Virus record (IMG/VR): IMGVR_UViG_3300027805_000086
Span: 1-24,543 of that record
Reading direction: 5' to 3' (one strand)
Source: a virus
Length of the DNA stretch: 24,543 nt
Part shown: piece after piece, positions 1 to 7,326 of the stretch
How positions within the stretch are numbered: position 1 is the stretch's first letter
Layout: each line of letters opens with the position of its first letter
The notes under the pieces: model-generated
Database searches by the model: none
Seen by the model: the letters and a program-made list of their open reading frames with translations, nothing else
Told to the model about the DNA's origin: nothing
Translations under genes and position numbers: made by a program

Positions 1-111
1 GACCGCGAAGACCTGGGCTGGGCCGTTAGCGAGGAGGTTCGCTCGCTCGCATATCAGCTACTCATCGATGAAGCCTTCCGCATGAAGGAGGTAATGGACC
101 ATGCCGCTTGA
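1..111 (+). CDS. C-terminal end of an unidentified phage protein (partial)
   Basis: Reading frame 1 is open from the first base to a TGA at 109-111, giving 36 residues that begin DREDLGW and end KEVMDHAA. The frame overlaps the start of the nuclease gene at 101 by 11 bp, the same tight packing seen throughout the window, which supports it being a real gene end. No function can be assigned from this fragment. A DNA metabolism role is only a guess from the neighbouring nuclease, SSB-like and primase genes. Confidence 0.6.
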   Translation, partial: DREDLGWAVSEEVRSLAYQLLIDEAFRMKEVMDHAA

Positions 112-1213
112 GTTGCGCCCCTCTGCCGCCTCGCGCTGGATCGCCTGCCCAGCCAGCGTGCGCCTGTCGCAAGGCATCCCCGACTCGCCATCAAGTGATG
201 CGGCGCAAGCGGGCACGGCGATTCACGCGCTCGCCGAAGACTGCTACCTCTTCGACGAGGACCCGATGGAATACCTCGGCACCACAAAAGAAGGCGTCAA
301 GCTCGCTCAGTGGCACTGCGAGATGGCACGCGACCACGTTGAGCAGATCCAGGAGGTCGAGGACTTCACCGGAAAGCACACCGTCAAGATTGAGGAGAAG
401 GTCACCTACATCGAGACGCCAGAGGTCACGCTGCGCGGCACCGCCGACGTCATCGGCCTGGGCTGGGACGTCGATTGCCTTGTGATCTGCGACCTAAAGA
501 CCGGCGCCCAATACGTCAATGAGGACTCCGACCAGATGAAGATCTACGCGCTCGGGGCGATTAAGAAATACGGCCTAAGCCTCAAGCACATCGAGCTGCG
601 CATCAATCAGCCTCGCACTGGCGGCCTGCGTATCCATTCGATGACACTCGAGGATCTGCGCAAGTGGGAGGACACCGTGCTGATGCCAGCCATCGACGCG
701 GTAATTGATCCGAACTCGCAGCCTAAGCCATCAGAGAAGGCGTGCCAATACTGCCCAGCCAAGCTCACCTGCCCAGCGCAGGCCGCTGCTTTTGAGCTTG
801 TGGCCGAGCAGGAGCCTGGCATCGTCACTATGAAGAAGGAGGACATCCCCGCAGTAATGCGGCGCCTCTCCGACGATCAGGTCAGCGATCTTCTGGACCG
901 CGCACCCATCGTCGAGGCATTCGTGGACGCGCTCAGGAAACACGCCAAGGAGCGCATGGAGCAAGGGGGCGTCTTGCCAGGATGGCAGCTCGCCCCGAAG
1001 CGCGCCAGCCGTAAATGGATCAACGAAGATAAAGCTAAAGATGCACTTATCAACGCAGGTCTGTCTGTGGATAAGCTGTACATAACTGACTTCATATCGC
1101 CAGCAGAAGCAGAGAAACTGCTGGACAAAGAGCATCGGGGGATTCTTGAAGAGCTGACCAAGAAGGAAAGCTCGGGAACCACCATTGCAAGAGACGCAAG
1201 CCTGCGTCAATAA
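101..1213 (+). CDS. DUF2800 family Cas4/RecB-like PD-(D/E)XK nuclease
   Basis: This 370-residue protein looks like a phage DUF2800 nuclease of the RecB/Cas4 superfamily, expected to act on DNA ends during replication or recombination in the cytoplasm. Visible motifs are the N-terminal SRWIACPAS segment (Cys16), GTAIHALAE with His42, GTADVIG with Asp116, the ICDLKTG strand with Asp131 and Lys133, and a QMKIYALGA helix (Gln145, Tyr149). These match the nuclease core order. Cys215, Cys218 and Cys224 (CQYCPAKLTC), together with Cys16, resemble the four-cysteine Fe-S site of Cas4 and AddB; cluster binding is inferred. The start has an AAGGAGG stretch (about 85-91) ahead of ATG 101. It lies upstream of an SSB-like gene and a primase-helicase, so a role in processing replication intermediates fits. 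The family assignment is firm; the substrate is unknown. Confidence 0.85.
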   Translation: MPLELRPSAASRWIACPASVRLSQGIPDSPSSDAAQAGTAIHALAEDCYLFDEDPMEYLGTTKEGVKLAQWHCEMARDHVEQIQEVEDFTGKHTVKIEEKVTYIETPEVTLRGTADVIGLGWDVDCLVICDLKTGAQYVNEDSDQMKIYALGAIKKYGLSLKHIELRINQPRTGGLRIHSMTLEDLRKWEDTVLMPAIDAVIDPNSQPKPSEKACQYCPAKLTCPAQAAAFELVAEQEPGIVTMKKEDIPAVMRRLSDDQVSDLLDRAPIVEAFVDALRKHAKERMEQGGVLPGWQLAPKRASRKWINEDKAKDALINAGLSVDKLYITDFISPAEAEKLLDKEHRGILEELTKKESSGTTIARDASLRQ

Positions 1214-1258
1214 TGCCCGTTCTGGGCCAACCTTAACCTCAAGAAAGCGAAACGCGAA

Positions 1259-1864
1259 ATGCTTAATCTCTCATCTGGCGGCGGCGGCGGTAACTTTATC
1301 CGCTTCTCACCCGCAGCAAATGCCTGGACTAACTCGAATGGCGAGGAGATCCAGCTCAAGAAGGTCGTCTTCGACATAGACAACGTGCAGACCGGCTGGC
1401 TACAGCTCGGCGTCGGTGTCCGTGACTGGGCGCCTGATGTCGCAACTGGAAAGAAAGGCGCGCAGCCTTCACCAGACCACAAGCGCGGCTTCTCCGTGAA
1501 GTTCTACAACAAGCAGCTCGGCACCTGCGAGTGGAGCAGCAACGGAGTCGGTCCCAACATGGGACTCGAGCAGATTTATCTCAAGTGCGTCGAGGATCGT
1601 AAGTCGATCCCGATGAACGCATCTCTACTGCCCGTCATTGAGTACAAGGGTAGCAAGATGGAGAAGATCGGCAAAGGCACCACGCGCATCCCGCAGTTCG
1701 ATGTAGTCGATTGGATTGCTCGGCCTGCTGGCATGGACGAGGGCGGCGGTGGCGTAGAGGAGGAGTACGCAGCACCTGCACCCTCACCTGCTCCAGCACC
1801 TGCCCGTGCGCCTGCGGCGAAGCCAGCAGCGCAGGCGGCAGCGGATGACGACGAGATGTTTTAA
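1259..1864 (+). CDS. Putative single-stranded DNA-binding protein with acidic C-terminal tip
   Basis: This 201-residue protein has a compact N-terminal domain (about 1-160) rich in strands and aromatic residues, then a linker of alternating Ala and Pro (about 170-193), and ends DDDEMF. A folded domain, a Pro/Ala linker and an acidic tip closing in a hydrophobic residue is the architecture of bacterial and phage SSB proteins, whose tip recruits partner proteins. Phage proteins of this kind commonly sit beside DUF2800 nucleases and primases, as here. The start is ATG 1259; the frame is open upstream to the nuclease stop at 1213, but no better start codon is present and the Shine-Dalgarno is weak. 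The SSB call rests on architecture and neighbourhood, because I cannot confirm an OB fold by eye. Confidence 0.6.
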   Translation: MLNLSSGGGGGNFIRFSPAANAWTNSNGEEIQLKKVVFDIDNVQTGWLQLGVGVRDWAPDVATGKKGAQPSPDHKRGFSVKFYNKQLGTCEWSSNGVGPNMGLEQIYLKCVEDRKSIPMNASLLPVIEYKGSKMEKIGKGTTRIPQFDVVDWIARPAGMDEGGGGVEEEYAAPAPSPAPAPARAPAAKPAAQAAADDDEMF

Positions 1865-1881
1865 CTCGAAGCGATAGGAGG

Positions 1882-1908
1882 AACCGGGGCTTAGGTCCCG
1901 GTTTTTTT
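1882..1908 (+). terminator. Rho-independent terminator after the nuclease/SSB-like pair
   Basis: A 7 bp perfect stem (AACCGGG at 1882-1888 with CCCGGTT at 1897-1903) encloses an 8 nt loop and runs into seven consecutive T (1902-1908). It lies 17 bp past the SSB-like stop. The primase gene starts only 24 bp further on with no visible promoter in between, so some read-through or an upstream transcript must serve that gene. Confidence 0.8.
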
Positions 1909-1931
1909 GACTCTAAAAACGAAGGCTGCAA

Positions 1932-4040
1932 ATGCAAGCTGAAGAAATTGCAAAAACACTAGGCAATGCCAAGCGAGTAAATGGTCAGTGGCTCGCATCC
2001 TGCCCGGTCCCAGGCCACGGCAGAGGCAACGGAGATAAGAACCCATCACTATCAATCAGCGACGGTGACGATGGAAGACCTCTCTTCCACTGTCACGGAG
2101 GCTGCGATCAGCACACCGTCTTCAACGTCATCCGCGAGCGCGGTCTGCTGCCAGAGCTGGAGCCTCGGCCCGAGCTCCTGTCTCGCATTCAGCCGCCAGC
2201 CATTACCAGGCAGCTCGAGCAGGAATGGTCCTACACCGACGAGGAAGGCGTGGTCCTCTTCATCAAGCAGCGGTATCGCACCACGGACTCGAAGGGTAAG
2301 GACTACAAGCTCATCAAGGTCGATGATGCAGGACGGCGGCACGCCACGATGGGCGATGCTCGGATCGTTCCGTATCGCCTGCCCGAGCTGCTCGATGCTG
2401 TTGGCAAGGGAAGGTTCGTCTACTTGACGGAAGGCGAGAAAGCCGCCGACGCGATCATCAGCCTGGGCTCGGTCGCCACTACATCGCACGCAGGATCAGG
2501 GCACTGGCCCGAGGCAATCACCCAATACTTTGCAGGCGCTAACGTCGTCATCCTTCCAGACAACGACGCGCCAGGATGGAAGTACGCAAAGAGGGCAGCA
2601 GCCAAGATCCTCCCGCTGGCGAAGTCGGTGCGCGTGGTTGACCTGGGCGGCGATGACCTGGGCGACGATGCCTACGAGTGGATCTACAAGCAAGGCAAGA
2701 CGCGCCAAGACCTCGCCGATCTGGTCAAGGGGCAGGCTCCTTTGCAGAGCGAGTCAGAGGTCCAGGTGCCAGAGCGCCTGCGCGAGAAGCCGCAGGCCGA
2801 GGCGCCAGCAGCGCCAGAGTCAGCGGCGCCAGCTCCAATGGCGGCGATGACGGCGGGGAGCGCGAAGGACGCCAATAGCGAACCAGAAGTTTCTGAGACT
2901 GGTTCGCCATTAAAGAGAACCTTCAAGCTCGAAGCCTTCGACGATATCGAGGACGAGCCGGTCGAGTGGCTGATCCATAAAGTGATCCCGAAGAAGGGGT
3001 TCTGTGCTCTTTATGGGCCGCCAGGATCATTCAAGAGCTTCATCGCGCTGGATCTGGCGGCGTCCATTGCAAGGGCAGCCGAATGGTTCGGCCAGGCCGC
3101 CACGCCCACGGTTAATGGTGCAGTTGTCTACATCGCGGGCGAGGGCCACGGCGGCATCGGGGCCAGGATCAAAGCCTGCCGCATCCACCACAACCTGCCA
3201 GAAGGAACGCCGATCTACTTCCTGCGCCACCAGATCAACCTGCGGTCAAGCCTCGAGGACTTCTCAAGCCTCATCTTCGCGGTCAGGGGTCTGGTCCAGG
3301 AGCTTGCCATCAAGATAGATCTCATCGTCATCGACACGCTGGCGCGGGCCTTCGGCGGTGGAAATGAGAATTCCAGTGAGGATATGGGCGCCTTCATCAC
3401 GGCCTGCGGGCACCTCCAAGGTGAGTTTGATTCAGCTCTGATGGTCATCCACCACAGCGGCAAGGACGCGGCAAAGGGTCTGCGGGGTCACTCTTCGCTG
3501 CTCGGAGCCGTGGATACGGAGCTCGAGCTGCTGCGTTTTGACGATCAACCGCGTGGTGTTTTGACCGTCAGCAAGCAAAAGGATGGCGAGGACGGTCTGC
3601 GATTCGGGTTCGAGATGGTCGAGGTAGAGATAGATCAGGACCGCGAGGGAAGCCTAAGCCTTGACGAACCGCGCAAGTCGCTGGCCGTCAGTCCGAGCGA
3701 TGAAGCTCTAAAAAGTAGAGCAGATGAGGCGCGGAAAGTGGGGCTGGATCGCACCGGAAAGGGTAAGAAGCAGGCGATTGCGGTGGATGCCTTGAAGGAT
3801 GTAATTAGTACTAAAGGAGTACATTGGAAGGTTTCAATGGGTGTTAGAAGGTGTGTAAAAGTAGAGCAATGGAGGGATGCTTTTGCTCAAAAAATGGGCA
3901 GTGACGAGGCCGGAACTGGTGCTTTCAGGTCTGCTTGGAAGCGAGTAAGAAGCGATCAGGGTAGGCCGCCAGCAGTTTGTATTGAAGGTGAATGGGTATG
4001 GATAGAAGAACAGAAAGAGCAGAAGTCGGAAGAGTTTTAG
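1932..4040 (+). CDS. Primase-helicase: zinc finger, TOPRIM and RepA-like AAA ATPase
   Basis: This 702-residue protein probably makes primers and unwinds DNA at the phage fork. The N-terminus has a CHC2-like zinc finger (Cys24, His29, Cys54, Cys58). A TOPRIM domain follows, with TEGEK at 166-170 supplying the catalytic Glu and PDNDAPG at 209-215 supplying the metal-binding Asp residues. An Ala/Pro/Glu-rich linker (about 270-325) joins it to a RecA/RepA-type ATPase with Walker A GPPGSFKS (362-369), Walker B IDLIVIDT (462-469) and a VIHHSGKDA motif (505-513). The C-terminal 90 residues look like the winged-helix tail of phage RepA-type helicases (WRDAF and VWIEE segments). An RBS-like GAAGG at 1921-1925 supports ATG 1932. 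The last 250 bp are visibly more AT-rich than the rest. It is followed directly by an iteron array. Confidence 0.88.
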   Translation: MQAEEIAKTLGNAKRVNGQWLASCPVPGHGRGNGDKNPSLSISDGDDGRPLFHCHGGCDQHTVFNVIRERGLLPELEPRPELLSRIQPPAITRQLEQEWSYTDEEGVVLFIKQRYRTTDSKGKDYKLIKVDDAGRRHATMGDARIVPYRLPELLDAVGKGRFVYLTEGEKAADAIISLGSVATTSHAGSGHWPEAITQYFAGANVVILPDNDAPGWKYAKRAAAKILPLAKSVRVVDLGGDDLGDDAYEWIYKQGKTRQDLADLVKGQAPLQSESEVQVPERLREKPQAEAPAAPESAAPAPMAAMTAGSAKDANSEPEVSETGSPLKRTFKLEAFDDIEDEPVEWLIHKVIPKKGFCALYGPPGSFKSFIALDLAASIARAAEWFGQAATPTVNGAVVYIAGEGHGGIGARIKACRIHHNLPEGTPIYFLRHQINLRSSLEDFSSLIFAVRGLVQELAIKIDLIVIDTLARAFGGGNENSSEDMGAFITACGHLQGEFDSALMVIHHSGKDAAKGLRGHSSLLGAVDTELELLRFDDQPRGVLTVSKQKDGEDGLRFGFEMVEVEIDQDREGSLSLDEPRKSLAVSPSDEALKSRADEARKVGLDRTGKGKKQAIAVDALKDVISTKGVHWKVSMGVRRCVKVEQWRDAFAQKMGSDEAGTGAFRSAWKRVRSDQGRPPAVCIEGEWVWIEEQKEQKSEEF

Positions 4041-4043
4041 GCC

Positions 4044-4155
4044 GTGACGAATGGTCGAATCGTGTGACGAATCGTGACGATTCGACCAGCAGGGAAGGGC
4101 GTGACGAATCGTCACAAGGTTATACCTGTGACGATTCGACCACCCAGATTCGACC
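4044..4155 (+). repeat. Iteron/palindrome array downstream of the primase-helicase
   Basis: GTGACGA occurs five times on the + strand (starts 4044, 4064, 4074, 4101, 4128), the last three exactly 27 bp apart. GATTCGACC occurs at 4079, 4133 and 4147 and inverted at 4053-4061. The 14-mer GTGACGATTCGACC is present twice (4074-4087 and 4128-4141). GGTCGAATCG (4053-4062) and CGATTCGACC (4078-4087) form a perfect 10 bp inverted repeat. The array also contains six GANTC sites (4057, 4069, 4079, 4106, 4133, 4147). Such arrays usually bind an initiator or regulator; the position right after the replication gene makes a replication origin or an operator the leading ideas. Confidence 0.85.
4101..4115. 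promoter_or_regulatory. 15 bp palindrome, candidate dimeric protein-binding site
   Basis: GTGACGAATCGTCAC is a perfect palindrome of 7 bp arms around one central base, in the middle of the iteron array. The arm equals the array's direct-repeat unit, so it looks like a head-to-head pair of the same half-site. A dimeric initiator or repressor would be the expected ligand; which protein binds is not visible. Confidence 0.6.
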
Positions 4156-4199
4156 GTTTCGTGTCTTGTGAATGACTACTAACTTGTTTGAGGTTTTTC

Positions 4200-4991
4200 G
4201 TGGCAACAAAAAACAAAAAAGTGCAGCAGAAGAAGGGTCGGGTGCCAAGTCCTGGCGGGCTGTCTTATCCAGCGTCCGAGTTCGACAGGTTCAAGGAAGC
4301 GAAGCTGGTGGAACTGGATCGGTTTCGCGCTGAACATGAAGCGAAATGGGGGATTGGAAGAATTAGTACTTTAGTACCTACAGAGTTTCGGGAGAAGTTT
4401 TACGCGCAGTCGGAGAGGGTCTGGGCTGCGCAGAACAGTCAGGATGTGTCGCGGATGGCGGCGGCGTGCGACGGCATGATCCGGGCCTACAAAGCGATGG
4501 ATGCCTGGGCGATTGCCGAAGGCATTGAGCCCATCACGAAGGTCCATGCAATTGAAGCGGATACCCATCTCGGGATCATGGTCATAGTCAACGATGAGGC
4601 TGACGCGGTTCAGTATCAAGCACTGCGCCAGGATGTGCGTCAGGTCTGGACGGTTGCCGAGATCGTTGAGCTGGTCAAGGCAGGGATCGGACAGGCGATC
4701 TGGGAGATGAAGGAGCAACTGCCAGTTCGCGGGACTGTTGTTGCGGTGCAGCAGGATTCGGCAGCGCGTTCGGCAGATTCGGCAGAAGGGTTCTGCAACA
4801 GCGCAGGCGATGGCAAAAAGGCCGCTGGCGAAGCAGTGGGCCGCGATGAAGACCGCAAGCGGCCATTGGCGAAGCCGGTGGCCTCGGGCGGGGGATCGGG
4901 ATTCGAGGACCTGGAGAACGATCTGGACCTTGATGAAGCGGTCGATCTGCCTAAAATGTGGAACGCGCCTCCTGAGGCGAAAAAGCGCTGA
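4200..4991 (+). CDS. Phage protein of unknown function before the TerS-like gene
   Basis: I do not recognise a family. With the start chosen here the protein is 263 residues, beginning MATKNKKVQQKKGR. GTG 4200 is preferred because a GAGGT Shine-Dalgarno lies at 4190-4194, five bases upstream; an in-frame TTG at 4188 would overlap that site. The N-terminus is Lys-rich. The body (about 25-175) is predicted helical with many Glu, Arg and Trp residues (EFREKFYAQSERVWAA; AEIVELVKAGIGQAIWEMKE). The C-terminal third is low complexity, with an Ala/Ser/Asp/Gly-rich stretch, and ends in an acidic segment (EDLENDLDLDEAVDLP). It lies between the iteron array and a TerS-like gene, so an array-binding regulator or packaging accessory factor is possible but unproven. 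Confidence 0.75.
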   Translation: MATKNKKVQQKKGRVPSPGGLSYPASEFDRFKEAKLVELDRFRAEHEAKWGIGRISTLVPTEFREKFYAQSERVWAAQNSQDVSRMAAACDGMIRAYKAMDAWAIAEGIEPITKVHAIEADTHLGIMVIVNDEADAVQYQALRQDVRQVWTVAEIVELVKAGIGQAIWEMKEQLPVRGTVVAVQQDSAARSADSAEGFCNSAGDGKKAAGEAVGRDEDRKRPLAKPVASGGGSGFEDLENDLDLDEAVDLPKMWNAPPEAKKR

Positions 4992-5045
4992 GTACGATGC
5001 TCGGTATGTCTAAACCCAAAATAATCGCTTGGAGGCCGTTTTAAG

Positions 5046-5495
5046 ATGCCTGGAAGGCCAAAATACAGATCAGACCTTGAGGCGCTGCAAGCAATCCCAG
5101 AAGACATGATCTGGTCGTTGCTTGAGCAGGGTCGAACAATCACGCAAGTCTGCTACGAGATTGGCGTCGGAAAGAAGGCGCTTCAGGACTGGCTGAACGA
5201 GGTCGATCCTGATGACTCTAAAATAACGCGCGCGCGTGCGAAAGCCGCAACGAACTATGCGATGCAGGCTCTGGAGATCGCAGACAGCTCCGAGCCTGAG
5301 CAGGCGGCGAAGGCGCGCTTGCAGATCCAGACGCGCCAGTGGATCGCCGAACGCTGGGATCGCAAGACGTACGGCACGCAAAGCGGCCCGCAGATCACGC
5401 TGAACGTCACCGACCTGCGCCTGAGCGCGCTGCGTCACGCCGAGGTCGTCGAGGACTTATCCACAGACGCGGTGCCAAAGTTATCCACAAATTGA
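5046..5495 (+). CDS. Terminase small subunit-like DNA-binding protein
   Basis: This 149-residue protein begins MPGRPKYRSDLEALQAI and has a helix-turn-helix-like region at about 20-50 (WSLLEQGRTITQVCYEIGVG, then KKALQDWL). A helical segment follows, ending in RLQIQTRQWIAERWDRKTYG, a pattern common at the end of phage small terminases (Terminase_2-like). Small terminases recognise the packaging start and hand the DNA to TerL, whose gene follows after a gap. GGAGG at 5031-5035 precedes the ATG. Two perfect DnaA-box 9-mers lie in its 3' end, both read as Leu-Ser-Thr. A transcriptional regulator is the alternative; gene order favours TerS. Confidence 0.7.
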   Translation: MPGRPKYRSDLEALQAIPEDMIWSLLEQGRTITQVCYEIGVGKKALQDWLNEVDPDDSKITRARAKAATNYAMQALEIADSSEPEQAAKARLQIQTRQWIAERWDRKTYGTQSGPQITLNVTDLRLSALRHAEVVEDLSTDAVPKLSTN

Positions 5496-5670
5496 CGTTT
5501 CGCGCATGGCGCTGCCCATAAAAGCAGCAAAACAGCGGTCTGGCACGCTCTGCGACTTAACATAATAGCTATCGTGCGAAGTGTTTTCTGTAAGCTGCGC
5601 GTAAGTAATGAATGAAATCAAGGACTTACAAGCAGTCCACAGAATCCGCAGATGCGCGAATTTGTCCACA
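5457..5670 (+). other. Cluster of DnaA-box-like sequences (candidate origin)
   Basis: Two perfect TTATCCACA boxes lie at 5457-5465 and 5481-5489, followed by CAGTCCACA (5633-5641) and TTGTCCACA (5662-5670), all in the same orientation. The first two are inside the TerS-like gene, 24 bp apart, and both use the TTA Leu codon, which is uncommon in this GC-rich context. The others are in the non-coding gap. Between them lies a more AT-rich stretch around 5555-5575. This resembles a DnaA-dependent origin, though no binding has been shown. Confidence 0.55.
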
Positions 5671-5868
5671 GCGCCGCGAGCGCCAGGCCGACGCGGGGCA
5701 GCGGACTCTGCCAGCGGACGGCGCGGACACCCCCCCCGGTCGGCGAACGGCGGGGGCGGGCGACGGCGGCGCCGAACACCTACCGAATTCACATATCGCA
5801 TAAAAACCGCGCCATAATCGCGCAGGAATCACGCATCCCCACCCCCCTATCCCCCATCACGTTAAACC
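5496..5868. other. 373 bp gap between TerS-like gene and TerL
   Basis: No convincing gene is present; the short ORFs here have poor starts and compositionally biased Arg/Pro-rich products. The left part carries two DnaA-box-like sequences. The middle (about 5675-5780) is strongly GC-rich, with a small hairpin (GGCAG 5697-5701 with CTGCC 5708-5712), a run of eight C (5730-5737) and a G-rich stretch (about 5749-5772). The right part turns AT-rich and holds a candidate promoter. Functions consistent with the position are an origin, a packaging (pac/cos) site and a late-operon leader. Confidence 0.6.
5788..5818 (+). promoter_or_regulatory. Candidate sigma70-type promoter upstream of TerL
   Basis: TTCACA (5788-5793) matches the -35 consensus at 5 of 6 positions and CATAAT (5813-5818) matches the -10 at 5 of 6. 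The spacer is 19 bp, longer than the optimum. It would start a transcript about 45 bp before the TerL start and could drive the packaging/head operon. This is based only on consensus matches. Confidence 0.3.
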
Positions 5869-7305
5869 GTGCCCGCCAAAAAAAATTTAGAAGTTCCGCT
5901 GGAGCAAAACCCGTTTGTCGAGTTCGTCAATCGGTATCGCAAGAACCCGGTGCTTTTTGTCCGCGAGGTGCTAGGCACCACGCCGGACCAGTGGCAGGTG
6001 GAGTTTCTCAATCACATCGCGGCTGGCAACCGACGCATCAGCGTGCGTAGCGGCCACGGTGTGGGCAAGTCCACTGCGGCGGCTTGGGCGATGCTGTGGT
6101 ATCTGTTCCTGCGCTTCCCGGTGAAGATTGTGGTTACGGCACCGACGAGCAGCCAGCTTTATGACGCGCTCTTCGCGGAGGTGAAGAGGTGGGTGAAGGT
6201 GTTGCCTGCGACGCTGCAGGAGCAGCTCGAGGTCAAGCAGGACAGGATTGAGATCAAGGACGCGAACAACGAGGCGTTTATATCGGCGAGAACGAGCCGC
6301 GCCGAGCAGCCCGAGGCCCTCCAGGGCGTGCACAGCGATAACGTGATGCTGGTGGCCGATGAGGCCAGCGGTATACCGGAGCAGGTATTCGAGGCCGCAG
6401 CGGGCTCTATGTCTGGGCACGCGGCGGTGACATTGCTGCTTGGTAACCCGGTCAGGAGTAGCGGGTTCTTCTTTGACACGCATAACCGTTTGTCTGGTGA
6501 CTGGGTGACGATGAAGGTGAGCTGCGAGGACTCGCCGAGGGTGAGCGCGGCCTACATTGAGGAGATGAAGAGTCGTTACGGCGAGGAGAGCAATGCTTAC
6601 AGGATTCGGGTCCTGGGCGAGTTTCCGAGGAGTGACGACGATACGGTGATCCCGATGGAGTTGCTCGAGATGGCGATGGCGCGGGATGTGACACCGAGCG
6701 CGCACGCGCCCATCGTGTGGGGGTTGGATGTGGCGAGGTTTGGAAGTGACCGCAGTGCCTTGTGCAAGAGGCAGGGTAATGCGGTATTGGAGCCGATCAA
6801 GACCTGGAAGAATCTGGACCTGATGCAATTGACGGGTGCCGTCGTGGCCGAGTACGAGGTGCTTATGCCGAGCCAGCGCCCCCGCGAGATCTTGGTGGAC
6901 TCGATTGGTTTGGGCGCGGGCGTGGTGGATCGGCTGCGGGAGCTGGGCCTACCGGCGCGCGGGATCAATGTGTCGGAATCGCCTGCGATGGGCACGACCT
7001 ACAGGAACCTGAAGGCTGAGTTATGGCACAAGGCCAAGGCGTGGCTTGAGGCGCGGGATTGCTGGCTGCCTAAGGATGAGTTACTAGTGGCCGAGCTGGC
7101 GACGGTGAGGTATAGCTTCACCAGCAGCGGGAAGATTCAGATTGAGGGTAAGGACGAGATCAGGAAGCGTGGCCTGGCCTCGCCTGACAGGGCTGATGCG
7201 TTTTGTCTGACATTTGCGAGCGATGCGGTGGTAGGTGCGTATGGATCGAGCATGGCGAGCAAGTGGAGTCAGCCTTTACGGAGAAATATTCCGCGTGTAG
7301 CATGA
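5869..7305 (+). CDS. terL: Terminase large subunit (packaging ATPase and nuclease)
   Basis: This 478-residue TerL pumps DNA into the prohead through the portal and cuts the concatemer. The ATPase domain has Walker A SGHGVGKS (61-68), Walker B VMLVADEA (159-166, with Asp164 and Glu165) and a coupling motif LLLGNP (189-194). The RNase H-like nuclease domain shows the expected acidic residues: Asp287 in GLDVARFG, Asp344 in ILVDSIG, and Asp440/Asp443 in SPDRADAF. Length is normal. The start is GTG 5869, with only a weak Shine-Dalgarno; the following residues (PFVEFVNRYRKNPVLFVREV) are the usual N-terminus of this family, so the start is probably right. It follows the TerS-like gene across the gap and heads the structural gene series. 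Confidence 0.95.
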   Translation: MPAKKNLEVPLEQNPFVEFVNRYRKNPVLFVREVLGTTPDQWQVEFLNHIAAGNRRISVRSGHGVGKSTAAAWAMLWYLFLRFPVKIVVTAPTSSQLYDALFAEVKRWVKVLPATLQEQLEVKQDRIEIKDANNEAFISARTSRAEQPEALQGVHSDNVMLVADEASGIPEQVFEAAAGSMSGHAAVTLLLGNPVRSSGFFFDTHNRLSGDWVTMKVSCEDSPRVSAAYIEEMKSRYGEESNAYRIRVLGEFPRSDDDTVIPMELLEMAMARDVTPSAHAPIVWGLDVARFGSDRSALCKRQGNAVLEPIKTWKNLDLMQLTGAVVAEYEVLMPSQRPREILVDSIGLGAGVVDRLRELGLPARGINVSESPAMGTTYRNLKAELWHKAKAWLEARDCWLPKDELLVAELATVRYSFTSSGKIQIEGKDEIRKRGLASPDRADAFCLTFASDAVVGAYGSSMASKWSQPLRRNIPRVA

Positions 7306-7326
7306 CGACATTTAAGGAGTAACCCT

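Noticed and set aside
1066-1074. A single perfect reverse DnaA box (TGTGGATAA) in the nuclease gene
   Set aside because: It is isolated inside coding sequence with no companions, so chance is an adequate explanation.
4188-4199. TTG start for the unknown protein at 4200
   Set aside because: It would overlap the GAGGT ribosome site that serves GTG 4200, and no separate site precedes it.
5517-5566. Possible promoters (TTGACG at 5492 with CATAAA at 5517; CATAAT at 5561)
   Set aside because: The first has a 19 bp spacer and a poor -10, the second lacks a convincing -35; neither beats chance.
5608-5817. 69-codon + strand frame in the terS-terL gap
   Set aside because: Arg/Gly-rich product created by the GC-rich island, weak start context, no recognisable features.
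5652-6050. 132-codon + strand frame spanning the gap and the start of TerL
   Set aside because: It overlaps the conserved TerL N-terminus in another frame, has no ribosome site and codes biased Arg/Pro/Ala sequence.
5971-6828. 285-codon minus-strand open frame opposite TerL
   Set aside because: It mirrors the TerL codons; the product is His/Arg-rich low-sense sequence and TerL motifs are intact on the + strand.
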